Origin: Chitinophaga pinensis
GTDB lineage: Bacteria; Bacteroidota; Bacteroidia; Flavobacteriales_D; Crocinitomicaceae
Length of the DNA: 54,796 nucleotides
Direction of reading: 5' to 3'
Assembly (NCBI GenBank): GCA_945863605.1
Contig: CAMAZP010000022.1
Location: forward strand, 1 to 54,796
Below, piece after piece: positions 15,666-25,026 of the stretch. Position numbers and translations under genes: made by a program. The notes under the pieces are model-generated. The model saw only the letters and a list, made by a program, of their open reading frames with translations, was not told the origin of the DNA and did no database searches. Within the stretch, counting starts at the first letter, position 1. Each line of letters opens with the position of its first letter.

Positions 15666-17465
15666 TTAAGCTTTTCCGCCTCTTTTTCTGTCAGATTCTT
15701 TCAATAAGATTTTACGAATACGTAAATTTTGAGGTGTAACTTCTACATACTCGTCACCTTGGATGTATTCTAAACATTCTTCCAAGCTAAAGATTTTTGG
15801 TGGTGCCAAACGTACTTTTTCATCTGCTCCAGATGAACGCATATTCGACATTTTCTTCGTTTTAGTAACGTTTACAATCATATCACCTGCACGAGAATTT
15901 TCTCCAATTACTTGACCTTCGTAAATGTTTTCACTTGGTGAGATGAAAAATTTCCCACGCTCTTGTAAGTTATTCAATGAAAACGGAATAGAAACTCCTT
16001 GCTCCATTGAAATTAATGAACCATTTTGTCTTCCAGGAATTTCTCCTTTGTACGGTTGGTATTCCAAGAAACGGTGATTCATAATTGCTTCACCAGCAGT
16101 TTGTGTTAACAAGTAGTTACGTAAACCAATGATTCCACGAGAAGGAATTTCAAAAGTAATGATCATTCGCTCTCCTTTTGGAACCATATTTTTCATTTCT
16201 CCTTTTCTTTTCGTAACCGCTTCTACAGCCGTTCCACTGTGTTCTTCAGGTAAATCGATTGTCAATTCTTCAATTGGCTCACATTTAACACCGTCAACTT
16301 CTTTGATAATTACTTGTGGCTGACCAACTTGCATTTCGTATCCCTCACGACGCATAGTTTCAATCAATACAGATAAATGTAATACTCCACGACCGAAAAC
16401 CATCCATTTGTCTGCTTTGTCTGTGTCTTTAACACGTAATGCCAAGTTTTTCTCTAACTCTTTGTTCAAACGGTCAGAAATGTGGCGAGAAGTAACAAAT
16501 TTTCCTTCTTTACCGAAGAATGGTGAATCGTTGATAGAAAACAACATACTCATTGTAGGCTCGTCCATTTTGATTGTTGCCATCGGTTCAGGATTTTCAA
16601 AATCACAAACTGAATCCCCAATCTCAAAACCTTCAATACCTGTAATTGCACAAATATCTCCCGGTTGAACAGAATCAACTTTTCTTCTTTCAATACCTTC
16701 AAATACAAAAACTTCTTTGATTTTATGTTTTTGAAGTGTACCGTCTGATTTCGAAACCATAACAGGCTGATTTTCTTTGATTTCTCCACGTGTCAAACGA
16801 CCGATTGCTATACGTCCAACATACGATGAGTAATCCAAAGAGGTAATCAACATTTGCGTATTTCCTTCTTCAATTTTTATCGGTGGGAAATATTCTAAGA
16901 TTTTATCCAATAATGCCGTAATGTCTGTTTTTGGAGTTTTCCAATCTTCAGCCATCCAACCATTTTTAGCAGAACCATAAATTGTTGGGAATTCTAATTG
17001 CTCCTCGTTTGCATCTAATTCGAACATCAAATCGAACACTTTTTCTTGAACTTCCTCAGGTGTACAGTTTTCTTTATCCACTTTGTTGATCACCAAAAGT
17101 GGTTTTAATCCCAATGCCAATGCTTTCCCAAGTACGAAACGTGTTTGTGGCATTGGACCTTCGAAAGCATCCACCAACAAACAAACACCATCAGCCATGT
17201 TCAACACACGTTCAACCTCACCTCCAAAATCGGCGTGACCTGGAGTGTCAATGATATTGATTTTTGTTCCTTTATATAATACTGAAACGTTTTTAGAAAC
17301 GATTGTGATTCCTCTTTCACGCTCTAAATCGTTGTTATCCATTATTAAATCACCAGTCAAACGTTCTCTTTCGTTTTCAACATTTCCTGCTTCAATCATT
17401 TTATCTACCAACGTAGTCTTACCGTGGTCAACGTGGGCGATAATTGCGATGTTTCTTATTTCCAT
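15666..17465 (-). CDS. typA: Ribosome-associated GTPase TypA/BipA
   Basis: A 599-residue translational GTPase of the usual length. The G motifs are [12 protein letters not shown] (G1), RGITI (G2), [16 protein letters not shown] (G3), NKVDKE (G4) and a SAK-type G5 (GSAKNGW). After the G domain come the EF-G-like domain II and V parts and the BipA C-terminal domain ([58 protein letters not shown]). It binds ribosomes and aids 50S assembly and stress or low-temperature growth. It is preceded by a repeat-rich 223-bp gap that separates it from the DEAD-box gene. Confidence 0.96.
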   Translation of the reverse strand: MEIRNIAIIAHVDHGKTTLVDKMIEAGNVENERERLTGDLIMDNNDLERERGITIVSKNVSVLYKGTKINIIDTPGHADFGGEVERVLNMADGVCLLVDAFEGPMPQTRFVLGKALALGLKPLLVINKVDKENCTPEEVQEKVFDLMFELDANEEQLEFPTIYGSAKNGWMAEDWKTPKTDITALLDKILEYFPPIKIEEGNTQMLITSLDYSSYVGRIAIGRLTRGEIKENQPVMVSKSDGTLQKHKIKEVFVFEGIERRKVDSVQPGDICAITGIEGFEIGDSVCDFENPEPMATIKMDEPTMSMLFSINDSPFFGKEGKFVTSRHISDRLNKELEKNLALRVKDTDKADKWMVFGRGVLHLSVLIETMRREGYEMQVGQPQVIIKEVDGVKCEPIEELTIDLPEEHSGTAVEAVTKRKGEMKNMVPKGERMIITFEIPSRGIIGLRNYLLTQTAGEAIMNHRFLEYQPYKGEIPGRQNGSLISMEQGVSIPFSLNNLQERGKFFISPSENIYEGQVIGENSRAGDMIVNVTKTKKMSNMRSSGADEKVRLAPPKIFSLEECLEYIQGDEYVEVTPQNLRIRKILLKESDRKRGGKA

Positions 17466-17496
17466 TGTTTACTTTATTCTTTTTTTTACTTTTTTT

Positions 17497-17536
17497 GATA
17501 TTAAGACTTTAGGATGTTAAGACATTAAGACTTTTA
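17497..17536. repeat. 16-bp tandem repeat, short array upstream of typA
   Basis: Two and a half copies of a 16-bp unit, GACTTTAGGATGTTAA and GACATTAAGACTTTTA, follow GATATTAA. The same family forms a longer array before the threonine aldolase gene (43942-44046). Both arrays lie just 5' of a minus-strand start codon. Confidence 0.6.
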
Positions 17537-17554
17537 GTCGAAGTGAGATTTCGC

Positions 17555-17633
17555 TTCCTCCCTTGAGGGAGGATTAAGGAGGGTGACAATAAATCATTTT
17601 GTCACCTCCCTTTGTCCCTCCTCAAGGAGGGAA
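17555..17633. repeat. Large imperfect palindrome, REP-like intergenic element
   Basis: Arms of about 35 bp (17555-17589 and 17598-17633) are imperfect inverted repeats around a core of 8 bp. They are built from CCTCCCTTGAGGGAGG-type and GGAGGGTGACAA-type blocks. The GC content is well above that of its surroundings. Similar CCTCC-rich palindromes occur as dispersed repeats in Bacteroidota, and this one may act as a terminator or a transposable repeat. At 17655-17688 a 14-bp A/T-rich tandem repeat (GAATGAAGAATT on the minus strand) follows. Confidence 0.6.
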
Positions 17634-17688
17634 ACCGATTCATCTCTGTACTTTCAATTCTTAATTCTTCATTCTAAATTCTTCATTC

Positions 17689-19632
17689 TCAATATTTCTT
17701 TCTCCCACCGTAGCTTCCACCACCGTCTGATTTACGATCATCTCCGCTTGGGCCTCTTCTAGCTCTGTCTCCACTTGGTTTGTCTGATCCTCCACGTTTG
17801 AAGTCACCTCCACCTTTAAAGTCGCCACCGCTTTTGAAATCTCCACCACTTTTTCTTGGTGAAAATCCGCCGCTTCTACCACCACCAGCATAACCACCGC
17901 CGCTTCCGCCACCGTAGCCTTTTGGTTTAGAATCTCCTCCGAAACGTCCACGACCTCTTGGTGCATCACCACCTCTATCGCTTCGTCCGCCACCGCCACC
18001 AAAACCAGTATCTTTTTTCTGAGTGATTTCAATTTTAACTTGGTGACCTTCAAAGTCAGTTCCGTTAACGTTTTGTAAAATTTTCTCAGCATGATCTTGA
18101 TCTGCTTCAAAGAAAGAGAACGAAGGCATTAAGTCAATACGACCAACTGCACCTGAATTCAAACCTGTTGCATCACAAACGATACGCAATAAAGCTCCTG
18201 GATTTAATCCGTCTCTTTTTCCTAAATTCACAAAGAAACGTGTTTTTCCTTCTTCTTGTCCGCGCTCTCTTCTCAGAGGACGTTCAGAACGGTCATCACT
18301 TCCTCTACCTCCAGAAACATTCAAATCACCTGCACGTTGATAGTACTCGATGAAACGATTGAATTCTGTAGAAACAAAACGTTTGATAACGTCTTCTTTA
18401 GAAAGTTCTTCGAAAGCTGCCAAAATTTGTGGCATAAATTTCTCAATGTCTTTTTCTCGAACCTCAGTTGCGATTGTTTTGTTTATCAATTTCATCAATT
18501 GAATTTCACAAATTTCTTCTGCTTCTGGAACTGTCCCAACAGTGAATGTTGTACGCATTTGACGTTCAATCGCTTTGATTTTCATCATCTCACGCGTGTT
18601 TATCAACACCAAAGATTCACCTTTTCTACCTGCACGTGCGGTTCTACCACTTCTGTGTGTGTAGTTTTCGATATCGTCAGGAAGGTTGTAATTGATTACA
18701 TGTGTAATATTGTCGATGTCCAAACCTCTCGCTGCAACGTCTGTAGCTACAAGGATTTGTAATTCTTTACTTCTGAAACGATCCATTACACGGTCGCGCA
18801 TTGCTTGCGTCAAATCACCATGTAAAGGTTCTGCGTTGTAACCATCGCGACTTAATTTTTCTGCAACCGTTGCAGTTTCGTTACGTGTACGACAGAAAAT
18901 TAAACCATAAATATTGGGATTAAAATCGATTAAGCGTTTTACAGCTTCATAACGATCTTTTTCTTTTACTTGGTAATAAATGTGATCAATGTTTTCGTTG
19001 CTTTGATTTTTGTGACCAATAGAAACCTCTAAAGGATCATGCATATACGTTTTCGCAATGCGAGCAACTTCCGATGGCATTGTAGCCGAGAACAACCAAA
19101 CGTTTTTTTCAACGGGTGTAGTAACAAGGATTCCGTCGATGTCTTCTTTGAATCCCATGTTCAACATTTCGTCAGCTTCGTCTAAGATAACGTAACGTAC
19201 TTGTGAAAGTTGAACCACTTTACGATTGATTAAATCCATCAAACGTCCTGGTGTTGCAACGATAATAGCTACTCCTTTTTTAACATCTGTAATTTGTTTA
19301 CGAATGTCAGTTCCTCCATATACAGGAACGATGCTACAATCTACATATTTAGAGAAAATTTCTAAATCTTTTGTAATTTGTAAACATAACTCTCTAGTAG
19401 GGCAGATAATTAAACCCTGTGGGAGTCTAGCTTTTGTATCGATGTTGTTGATTAGTGGCAAGCCGAATGCTGCCGTTTTCCCTGTACCTGTCTGCGCTAA
19501 GCCGACAAAGTCGCAATCTTCCTGTAATAGGTAAGGAATTGCTTTTTCTTGGATTGGAGTTGGTGCTGTAAAACCCAATTCTGTTAACGACTTCAGCACC
19601 TCGCTCTTCAATCCGAGCTCTTCAAATGTCAT
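17689..19632 (-). CDS. deaD: DEAD-box RNA helicase with DbpA domain and Gly/Arg-rich tail
   Basis: A 647-residue DeaD/CsdA-type RNA helicase. The motifs are GFTAPTPIQ (Q), AQTGTGKT (46-53), PTRELCLQ, TPGR, DEAD (motif II), SAT (III), ATDVAARGLDIDN (V) and HRSGRTARAG (VI). Residues about 470-550 match a DbpA-type RNA-binding domain (KTRFFVNLGKRDGLNPGALLRIVCDATGL, IGRIDLMPSFSFFE-like). The last 95 residues are Gly-, Ser- and Arg-rich with many GG and RGR/RSGG repeats, an RNA-binding tail. The likely role is ribosome assembly and RNA turnover, especially in the cold. The gene symbol follows the closest family; csdA is a synonym. Confidence 0.93.
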   Translation of the reverse strand: MTFEELGLKSEVLKSLTELGFTAPTPIQEKAIPYLLQEDCDFVGLAQTGTGKTAAFGLPLINNIDTKARLPQGLIICPTRELCLQITKDLEIFSKYVDCSIVPVYGGTDIRKQITDVKKGVAIIVATPGRLMDLINRKVVQLSQVRYVILDEADEMLNMGFKEDIDGILVTTPVEKNVWLFSATMPSEVARIAKTYMHDPLEVSIGHKNQSNENIDHIYYQVKEKDRYEAVKRLIDFNPNIYGLIFCRTRNETATVAEKLSRDGYNAEPLHGDLTQAMRDRVMDRFRSKELQILVATDVAARGLDIDNITHVINYNLPDDIENYTHRSGRTARAGRKGESLVLINTREMMKIKAIERQMRTTFTVGTVPEAEEICEIQLMKLINKTIATEVREKDIEKFMPQILAAFEELSKEDVIKRFVSTEFNRFIEYYQRAGDLNVSGGRGSDDRSERPLRRERGQEEGKTRFFVNLGKRDGLNPGALLRIVCDATGLNSGAVGRIDLMPSFSFFEADQDHAEKILQNVNGTDFEGHQVKIEITQKKDTGFGGGGGRSDRGGDAPRGRGRFGGDSKPKGYGGGSGGGYAGGGRSGGFSPRKSGGDFKSGGDFKGGGDFKRGGSDKPSGDRARRGPSGDDRKSDGGGSYGGRKKY

Positions 19633-19654
19633 TTTGTATTTTTATAATTGGGTG

Positions 19655-19662
19655 CAAAGGTA
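19655..19662 (-). promoter_or_regulatory. -7 box of the DEAD-box helicase promoter
   Basis: TACCTTTG on the minus strand is a perfect TAnnTTTG box 22 bp before the ATG, giving a very short leader. Confidence 0.55.
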
Positions 19663-19806
19663 CGCATAATTTAAGGAAAAAATCTTTTAGTTCATTTGTT
19701 AATGATTAATTAACCTAAATTTGTGAACTTTATAGGATTTGATAAAAGTCATTTAAAAATCTAATTTTAAATGTTTTAACACGAATAACTTACTCATTTT
19801 TGGTCT

Positions 19807-22269
19807 TTAAAAATTCAAAATCAATTTCACACATAAATTTCTTCCCATACTGAAAATTCCACTTTGATTAGATGGCGTTTGTTGGTAATTCTCAAAATAC
19901 TTCAAACGACTCAAATGGGACTGGAAAGCAGTATCAAATAGATTATTGGCTTGAAATTGAAATTGTGCAGTTTTGGATTTAAAACACTTAATATCAATTC
20001 CGAGTTGAAGGTTAAAAAGTGAATAAGCATCCGTTGCAGTTTCTGAATTGTTTTCGGCTAAATAGCGATTTTGTCTTGCATTAAATTCATATTCAAAAAC
20101 AGGACGAATTGACTGAATAAAAGCGTTTTTAAATTCAAACGAGTAAGCTGCATTTAAAAGTAAACGTGCAGGTGGAATCAACGATAAATACTCGCCTTGA
20201 ATTCCTTGATTACGGTATTTTTCTTCGCGATTAAATCCATAGACACAGCTAAAACTTCCATTCACAGTCAGACCTTTTAACTTTTCAGGATGAAATGCGA
20301 GCCACGTTTCAAAACCATATAAATGTGCTTTTGCTTGTTTGTATTGGTAGGTTCGGTTTCCTTGCGCATCGACTAACGGTTGATTATTTGAATCTGCAAC
20401 CAAGGCTAAATAAATGAAATTCTGAAGGTTATTATTGAAAACACTAATTTCTCCAGTGAAATTTTTAGAGTTGAAAAGTAAGGCAATATCTTCTTGCAAT
20501 GAAAACTCAGAAACGAAATTTCGATTGCCTAAATAAATCAAACGCGCACCTGGATCTAATCCATTTGAAGCTATCTCAGTAATGTTTGGTGCTCGAAATC
20601 CACGACCAATATTCGCTTTAACAGTCCAGTTTTGATTGATAAAATAAGAAAGACCTATACTGGCAGATAGTCCTTGGAAAACTTTAGAATAGCTTGGGAA
20701 TTGTATAATTGAACCAATTGTGTCAGCTCCTGTTACTTGTGTGTCAAAACCTGTAAGCGAATCACTTTGGATGTAGAAATTGTCAAAGTTAATCGTGCGA
20801 ATGTCACTACGAATACCGCCGCAAACTGAAAATTTGTTCTTTTTCCATTTAGAATACACAAAAACTCCACCGTCAAAAAGTTGATAATTCGGAATTGTAA
20901 AACTTGTCGCGGCTTGGTTTTCGTTGAATTGATAAACACCATTCATTCCCAAAAAGGTTTCTAGATTTTTATCAACTGGAAAACTATATTTCAGATGATA
21001 ATTCGCAGTGTTTAATCGCAAAGAAAGTCCTGCTAAATCAGGTGTTTCAGGTTGATTAAATTCCTTTCTTCGATTTTGTTGAAAGCCCAATGAATAATCC
21101 AAACTTCCTTTTTTCAGTTTAAAATCGCCAACTGAATACACTCTAACATGTTGAATATGTTGGTGAATTGGTGCAATTTTATAAGAATTCAAATCTTCCT
21201 CAGAAACAATTGGTCGCAACTCCAAAATATCTGCAGCGCCATTGAAAATTTGTTGTGTAAACTGACGGGTCAAAGAATCTCTACTTCCATCGGGAATTCC
21301 TTGTCGATTATCGTAAAAACTTACATTTAAACTAAAAATTGATTTTTCTGTTGTGTAACCAATTACCGAAGAAATATTTTTATCGTTGAAATTGGTATTG
21401 TACACTTTTCCATCGATTGCATTTTGATAATTACTTGCCAAACGCCAAGAACTTCGTATCGCAAATGACCAACTATTTTTCACAATGCTCCATCTCAATC
21501 CATTTCCAATTAACGAATTATTACTTTGAAATTCAGAAATATAGCGTCCTTCTACCCCATTCTTTAATTTGGGTTTATATGGAAAAAGACTCACCACTCC
21601 AGCCAAAGCATCCGTTCCATACATCAAACTCGCTGGTCCTTTTATCACTTCTGCATTTTGGATATCAAACGCATCAACTTCAATTCCGTGCTCGTCACCC
21701 CATTGTTGCCCTTCTTGACGAATACCATCGTACAAAGTCAAAACGCGATTGTAACCCAAACCTCTAATAAACGGCTTAGAAACATTTGGCCCAGATTTTA
21801 CACTCGTCAATCCAGGTGTGTTTTTCGATAAGACATCAATGATATTACTTTCGGAAGTGCGGTCAATCGTTTTCTCATTTACCACATAAATAGCCACTGG
21901 ATTTTCTTTATCCAAAAGCTTTTTTGAAATTACCTTAACGGTTATTGTCGGTAAATTTATCATATACACCTCTAATTCAATTTCAGTTAGATTAATCGAA
22001 GCTTTATCCACCAAAATTGGAATTTCTTTGGTTACAAATCCAGCACAACTAATTCTCAATTGATAAGTACCAAAAGGAATTGCCGTTAAATTAAAAGTAC
22101 CATCGGGTTTTGAAGTAGCGAAAAAATTAGTTTGCTTCAGTCCAATCGTAGCAAGTTCAATTGGCTTTTTATGGTTTGAAAATAGTTTCCCACTTATTTC
22201 TGCTTGTTGAGCTATCAAATTGAAAGCCTTAGAAAGACATAGTAAAAAAGCTAAGTAACTTATTTTCAT
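19807..22269 (-). CDS. TonB-dependent outer-membrane receptor, metal-regulated
   Basis: An 820-residue receptor. A signal peptide (about 1-20) is followed by a CarboxypepD_reg-like domain (AEISGKLFSNHKKPIELATIGL to FVTKEIPIL, about 23-95). The plug (about 125-235) carries RTSESNIIDVLSKNTPGLTSVKSGPNVSKPFIRGLGYNRVLTLYDGIRQEGQQWGDEHGIEVDAFDIQNAEVIKGPASLMYGTDALAGVVSL, followed by a beta-barrel that ends in aromatic NLCVKLILNF. It would import a chelated metal or similar ligand using TonB/ExbBD energy. The promoter overlaps two DtxR-family-like operators, so an iron or manganese link is likely; the substrate itself cannot be read. It diverges from the helicase gene at 22456. Confidence 0.9.
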   Translation of the reverse strand: MKISYLAFLLCLSKAFNLIAQQAEISGKLFSNHKKPIELATIGLKQTNFFATSKPDGTFNLTAIPFGTYQLRISCAGFVTKEIPILVDKASINLTEIELEVYMINLPTITVKVISKKLLDKENPVAIYVVNEKTIDRTSESNIIDVLSKNTPGLTSVKSGPNVSKPFIRGLGYNRVLTLYDGIRQEGQQWGDEHGIEVDAFDIQNAEVIKGPASLMYGTDALAGVVSLFPYKPKLKNGVEGRYISEFQSNNSLIGNGLRWSIVKNSWSFAIRSSWRLASNYQNAIDGKVYNTNFNDKNISSVIGYTTEKSIFSLNVSFYDNRQGIPDGSRDSLTRQFTQQIFNGAADILELRPIVSEEDLNSYKIAPIHQHIQHVRVYSVGDFKLKKGSLDYSLGFQQNRRKEFNQPETPDLAGLSLRLNTANYHLKYSFPVDKNLETFLGMNGVYQFNENQAATSFTIPNYQLFDGGVFVYSKWKKNKFSVCGGIRSDIRTINFDNFYIQSDSLTGFDTQVTGADTIGSIIQFPSYSKVFQGLSASIGLSYFINQNWTVKANIGRGFRAPNITEIASNGLDPGARLIYLGNRNFVSEFSLQEDIALLFNSKNFTGEISVFNNNLQNFIYLALVADSNNQPLVDAQGNRTYQYKQAKAHLYGFETWLAFHPEKLKGLTVNGSFSCVYGFNREEKYRNQGIQGEYLSLIPPARLLLNAAYSFEFKNAFIQSIRPVFEYEFNARQNRYLAENNSETATDAYSLFNLQLGIDIKCFKSKTAQFQFQANNLFDTAFQSHLSRLKYFENYQQTPSNQSGIFSMGRNLCVKLILNF

Positions 22270-22292
22270 AATAGTTTGGTGATTTTCGTGTA

Positions 22293-22324
22293 CAAAGATA
22301 AAAAAGTTAGATTACTCTAACAAA
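22293..22324 (-). promoter_or_regulatory. Promoter of the TonB receptor gene
   Basis: On the minus strand a perfect -7 box TATCTTTG (22293-22300) and a -33 TTTG (22321-22324) are separated by 20 bp. The first operator fills the spacer. The ATG is 23 bp downstream. Confidence 0.7.
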
Positions 22325-22344
22325 TAAAAGTTAGATTAGTCTAA
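22307..22344. promoter_or_regulatory. Two DtxR-family-like operators
   Basis: TTAGATTACTCTAA (22307-22320) and TTAGATTAGTCTAA (22331-22344) are inverted repeats TTAGA-N4-TCTAA with centres 24 bp apart. They resemble the TTAGGTTAGCCTAA core of DtxR/IdeR sites. One lies between the -33 and -7 elements of the TonB receptor promoter, as expected for a repressor. Confidence 0.6.
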
Positions 22345-22434
22345 TAAATTAAATTAAACAAAAAATTAAGGTATAAATGGTTCACTAAAACAAGTCTAAA
22401 ATTGAAAAAATCGACATAAGTTACTTTCTTTCCT

Positions 22435-22442
22435 TAGCTTTG
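22435..22442 (+). promoter_or_regulatory. -7 box of the second DEAD-box gene
   Basis: TAGCTTTG is a perfect TAnnTTTG box 13 bp before the ATG at 22456, giving a nearly leaderless transcript. Confidence 0.5.
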
Positions 22443-22455
22443 CAGAAAATTTTCC

Positions 22456-23778
22456 ATGACATTTCGCGATTTAAACTTAAAAAAACAACTTTGGAACGCC
22501 TTAGATGATTTGGGCTATGAAACGCCGACAACCATTCAAGCAGCAAGTTTCAACGTGATGATGTCCGGACAAGATACGATTGGAATTGCGCAAACAGGTA
22601 CTGGAAAAACACTCGCTTACCTCCTACCCTGTTTGAATATGTGGAAATTTTCTAAAGAACCGCATCCGCAGATTTTAATTATTGTTCCAACGCGAGAATT
22701 GGTTACACAAATAGTTTCTGAAATTGAAAAATTAACGACTTATATGAACGTTGCTGTTGGCGGAGTTTACGGTGGAACGAATATGAACACGCAAATCGCA
22801 TTGGTCTTACAAGGTTTAGATATTGTTGTTGGAACCCCTGGAAGGATTCTTGATTTGGCAACAAATGGCTCTTTACAACTAAAAAAAGTAACCAAATTAG
22901 TGGTCGATGAAGTAGATGAAACCTTGAGTTTAGGTTTTCGTCACCAGTTGATGCGCATTTTTGATTTTTTACCTGAGAAGCGACAAAATATGGTTTTTTC
23001 AGCCACGCTTTCGGAAGAAGTCAGCACGTTTTTGGATGCACATTTTACTGCTCCCATTCGTGTCGAAGCTGCTCGTTCAGGTACAGCCTTAACTCAAATC
23101 GATCAAATAGGTTACCGAGTTCCGAATTTCTTATCGAAAGTTGAACTATTGAAATACCTACTTGAAACTACGGGAGACGCTTCAAAAGTGTTAGTTTTCG
23201 TTTCTTCACGTGCCTTAGCCGATTTACTTTTTGAACAACTTGAACCAATTTTTGAAAACACACTTGGCATAATTCACTCCAACAAAGCACAGAATTTCCG
23301 TTTCAAAAGTGTGCAAGATTTTCAAGATGGTGTTCACCGAATTTTAATTGCTACCGATTTAATTGCTCGTGGAATTGATGTTTCTGATGTTAGCCACGTT
23401 ATCAATTTCGACATCCCTGAAATTCCAGAAAACTACATACACCGTATTGGTCGTACTGGTCGTGCTGATAAAAACGGAATCGCCATCACATTTGTGAGTG
23501 AAAAAGATGCACATTCTTTGGCAACTATCGAAGAATTGATGCGCCAACAACTACCATTTACCACAGTTCCTGAAACAGTTGAATTTTCTGAAGTTTTATT
23601 GGAATTTGAAAAACCAAAGCTTGTTACTTCAGGAAAAATTGTCAAACTAGCACGTCCTGATGATGTTGGTCCAGCATTTCACGAGAAAAAAGCCAAAAAC
23701 AAAAAAGTCAACGTCCGCTACGACCACAAAAAAGCGATGATGGATAAATACGGTAAACCAAAGCGAAGAAGGAGTTAA
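22456..23778 (+). CDS. DEAD-box-family RNA helicase with DEVD motif II
   Basis: A 440-residue helicase core with a short basic tail, close to RhlE in length. The motifs are TPTTIQ (Q), AQTGTGKT (45-52), PTRELV, TPGRILDL, DEVD (151-154, in place of DEAD), SAT (III), ATDLIARGIDVS (V) and HRIGRTGRAD (VI). The tail (about 395-440) is Lys/Arg-rich. The Ala-to-Val change in motif II keeps the two acidic residues needed for Mg-ATP, so it should be active. It likely acts in rRNA processing or mRNA turnover. It diverges from the TonB receptor gene and may share the 186-bp control region. Confidence 0.9.
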   Translation: MTFRDLNLKKQLWNALDDLGYETPTTIQAASFNVMMSGQDTIGIAQTGTGKTLAYLLPCLNMWKFSKEPHPQILIIVPTRELVTQIVSEIEKLTTYMNVAVGGVYGGTNMNTQIALVLQGLDIVVGTPGRILDLATNGSLQLKKVTKLVVDEVDETLSLGFRHQLMRIFDFLPEKRQNMVFSATLSEEVSTFLDAHFTAPIRVEAARSGTALTQIDQIGYRVPNFLSKVELLKYLLETTGDASKVLVFVSSRALADLLFEQLEPIFENTLGIIHSNKAQNFRFKSVQDFQDGVHRILIATDLIARGIDVSDVSHVINFDIPEIPENYIHRIGRTGRADKNGIAITFVSEKDAHSLATIEELMRQQLPFTTVPETVEFSEVLLEFEKPKLVTSGKIVKLARPDDVGPAFHEKKAKNKKVNVRYDHKKAMMDKYGKPKRRRS

Positions 23779-23944
23779 TTGGTACTTTATTCAGGTTCTC
23801 ATAAACAGCGTTGATTTCATTTTTTCGTATTTTCGTTAAGAAATGATTCTCTTTCGTAAGTAATCGAAAACCAACATTTTTGTAACACATTTCAAAAAAA
23901 GTACTGATTTTCAACGTTTTAAGAGTTAATAAATAGTAGAAAAA

Positions 23945-24463
23945 ATGAAGCTATTACTTGTTTTAATTTTCGTTGCAACAACACTAAGGTACTACTCGCA
24001 ACCTACTGGACATCAAAAAATTTTCTTGGAAATCACAGATAATACTGACTCGCTCGATTTTAATAGTTGTTTTAAAAAAAATCAAATGAAAAGCAAACCA
24101 AGTTAATGGTATAAAAACTATGAAATAAAAGACATTGGTTTGTATTCAACTGGATTTCAAAAATACGCAATGCAACATTATTTTCATAAGAAATTGATGT
24201 CAGAAAATCACACAATTGAAATTATAAAAAGCAAAAAAGATACGATGCACATTGAAATAAACAATGCTTTCAACGTTTATTTTTTGAGTATTTCGTTCCT
24301 AAAAGGCAACTACATACTTAACTTAAACGACAACTCCTTAAATGACTATTTCAGTACTTCAAAACCAGCAGAATTATTAAAAACAGAACATTTTTTTAAT
24401 AACATCACGCCAAAAGATTGGAACAAGTTTAAAGTAAATAATAGAATATCAAGAAACAATTGA
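23945..24463 (+). pseudogene. Secreted protein gene broken by an in-frame stop
   Basis: ATG at 23945 opens a frame with a signal peptide (MKLLLVLIFVATTLRYYSQ) and 53 codons in all, ending at TAA 24104-24106. The same frame continues without further stops for 119 codons to 24463 (WYKNYEIKDIGLYSTGFQKYAMQHYFHKKL, FNVYFLSISFLKGNYILNLND, FNNITPKDWNKFKVNN). The downstream part has no ATG until codon 10 and only a TTG at 24140, with no leader. One nonsense change in a gene of about 172 codons is the simplest reading. A sequencing error or two separate small genes are alternatives. The protein family is unknown. Confidence 0.6.
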
Positions 24464-24492
24464 TATTTACAAAAAAAAAGAATTAATCTAAC

Positions 24493-25020
24493 TTAAACTA
24501 AATACAAATCAATCAATCCTTCTGGAGCTTCTACGTAAAGGACTTTTTTCTTACGGTCCACTTTTTTGACAAGACCATCAAAAATGGGTAAAAGCACTTC
24601 TTTACCATTAATTTCAGTTTGCATCAACGGATTGGAAGCAATTTCAATGATATTCGTTACGAGTCCGATTGAACCATTAACAGCATCAATTACTTCGTAC
24701 CCGATTACTTCGTGGTCGTAGAAACTTATGTCATCTAATTCTTTCAATTCCTCCAAAGGAAGAAAAATTGCTTTTTTGAGGAGTTTTTTTGCGGCTTCTT
24801 CTGTGTCAATTTCTTTTAATTTTACGGTAATGAAACCTTTGTTTTTAAGTTTTACATTATCGATAAAGTAAGGAGTTAGGAAACCATTCATTTCTACAAA
24901 AACCGTTTTGAGTTCTGAATATTCCTCTGGATTCGTAACGTCCAAAAACAACGAAACTTCACCTTTAAATCCGTGAAGTTTCGCAATTGATCCTAATTGA
25001 AAAAAATTTTCTTTATTCAT
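24493..25020 (-). CDS. rimM: 16S rRNA-processing protein RimM
   Basis: A 175-residue ribosome maturation factor. The N-terminal RimM barrel (FQLGSIAKLHGFKGEVSLFLDVTNPEEY, about 5-85) and a C-terminal PRC-type barrel (DHEVIGYEVID, GLVTNIIEIASNPLMQTEINGKEVLLPIFDGLVKKVDRKKKVLYVEAPEGLIDLY) are both complete. It binds S19 and helps mature the head of the 30S subunit. It follows rpsP by 6 bp in the same operon. The usual partners trmD and rplS do not follow; the next genes run the other way. Confidence 0.95.
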   Translation of the reverse strand: MNKENFFQLGSIAKLHGFKGEVSLFLDVTNPEEYSELKTVFVEMNGFLTPYFIDNVKLKNKGFITVKLKEIDTEEAAKKLLKKAIFLPLEELKELDDISFYDHEVIGYEVIDAVNGSIGLVTNIIEIASNPLMQTEINGKEVLLPIFDGLVKKVDRKKKVLYVEAPEGLIDLYLV

Positions 25021-25026
25021 TTCTGC

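Noticed and set aside
17661..18110. 149-codon frame over the helicase C-terminus
   Set aside because: Shadow of the Gly-rich coding repeats of the DEAD-box gene on the same strand in another frame; composition is Val/Glu/Ala repeat only.
24140..24463. Independent small gene of 107 codons
   Set aside because: Begins with TTG without leader and is in frame with the broken upstream signal-peptide frame.
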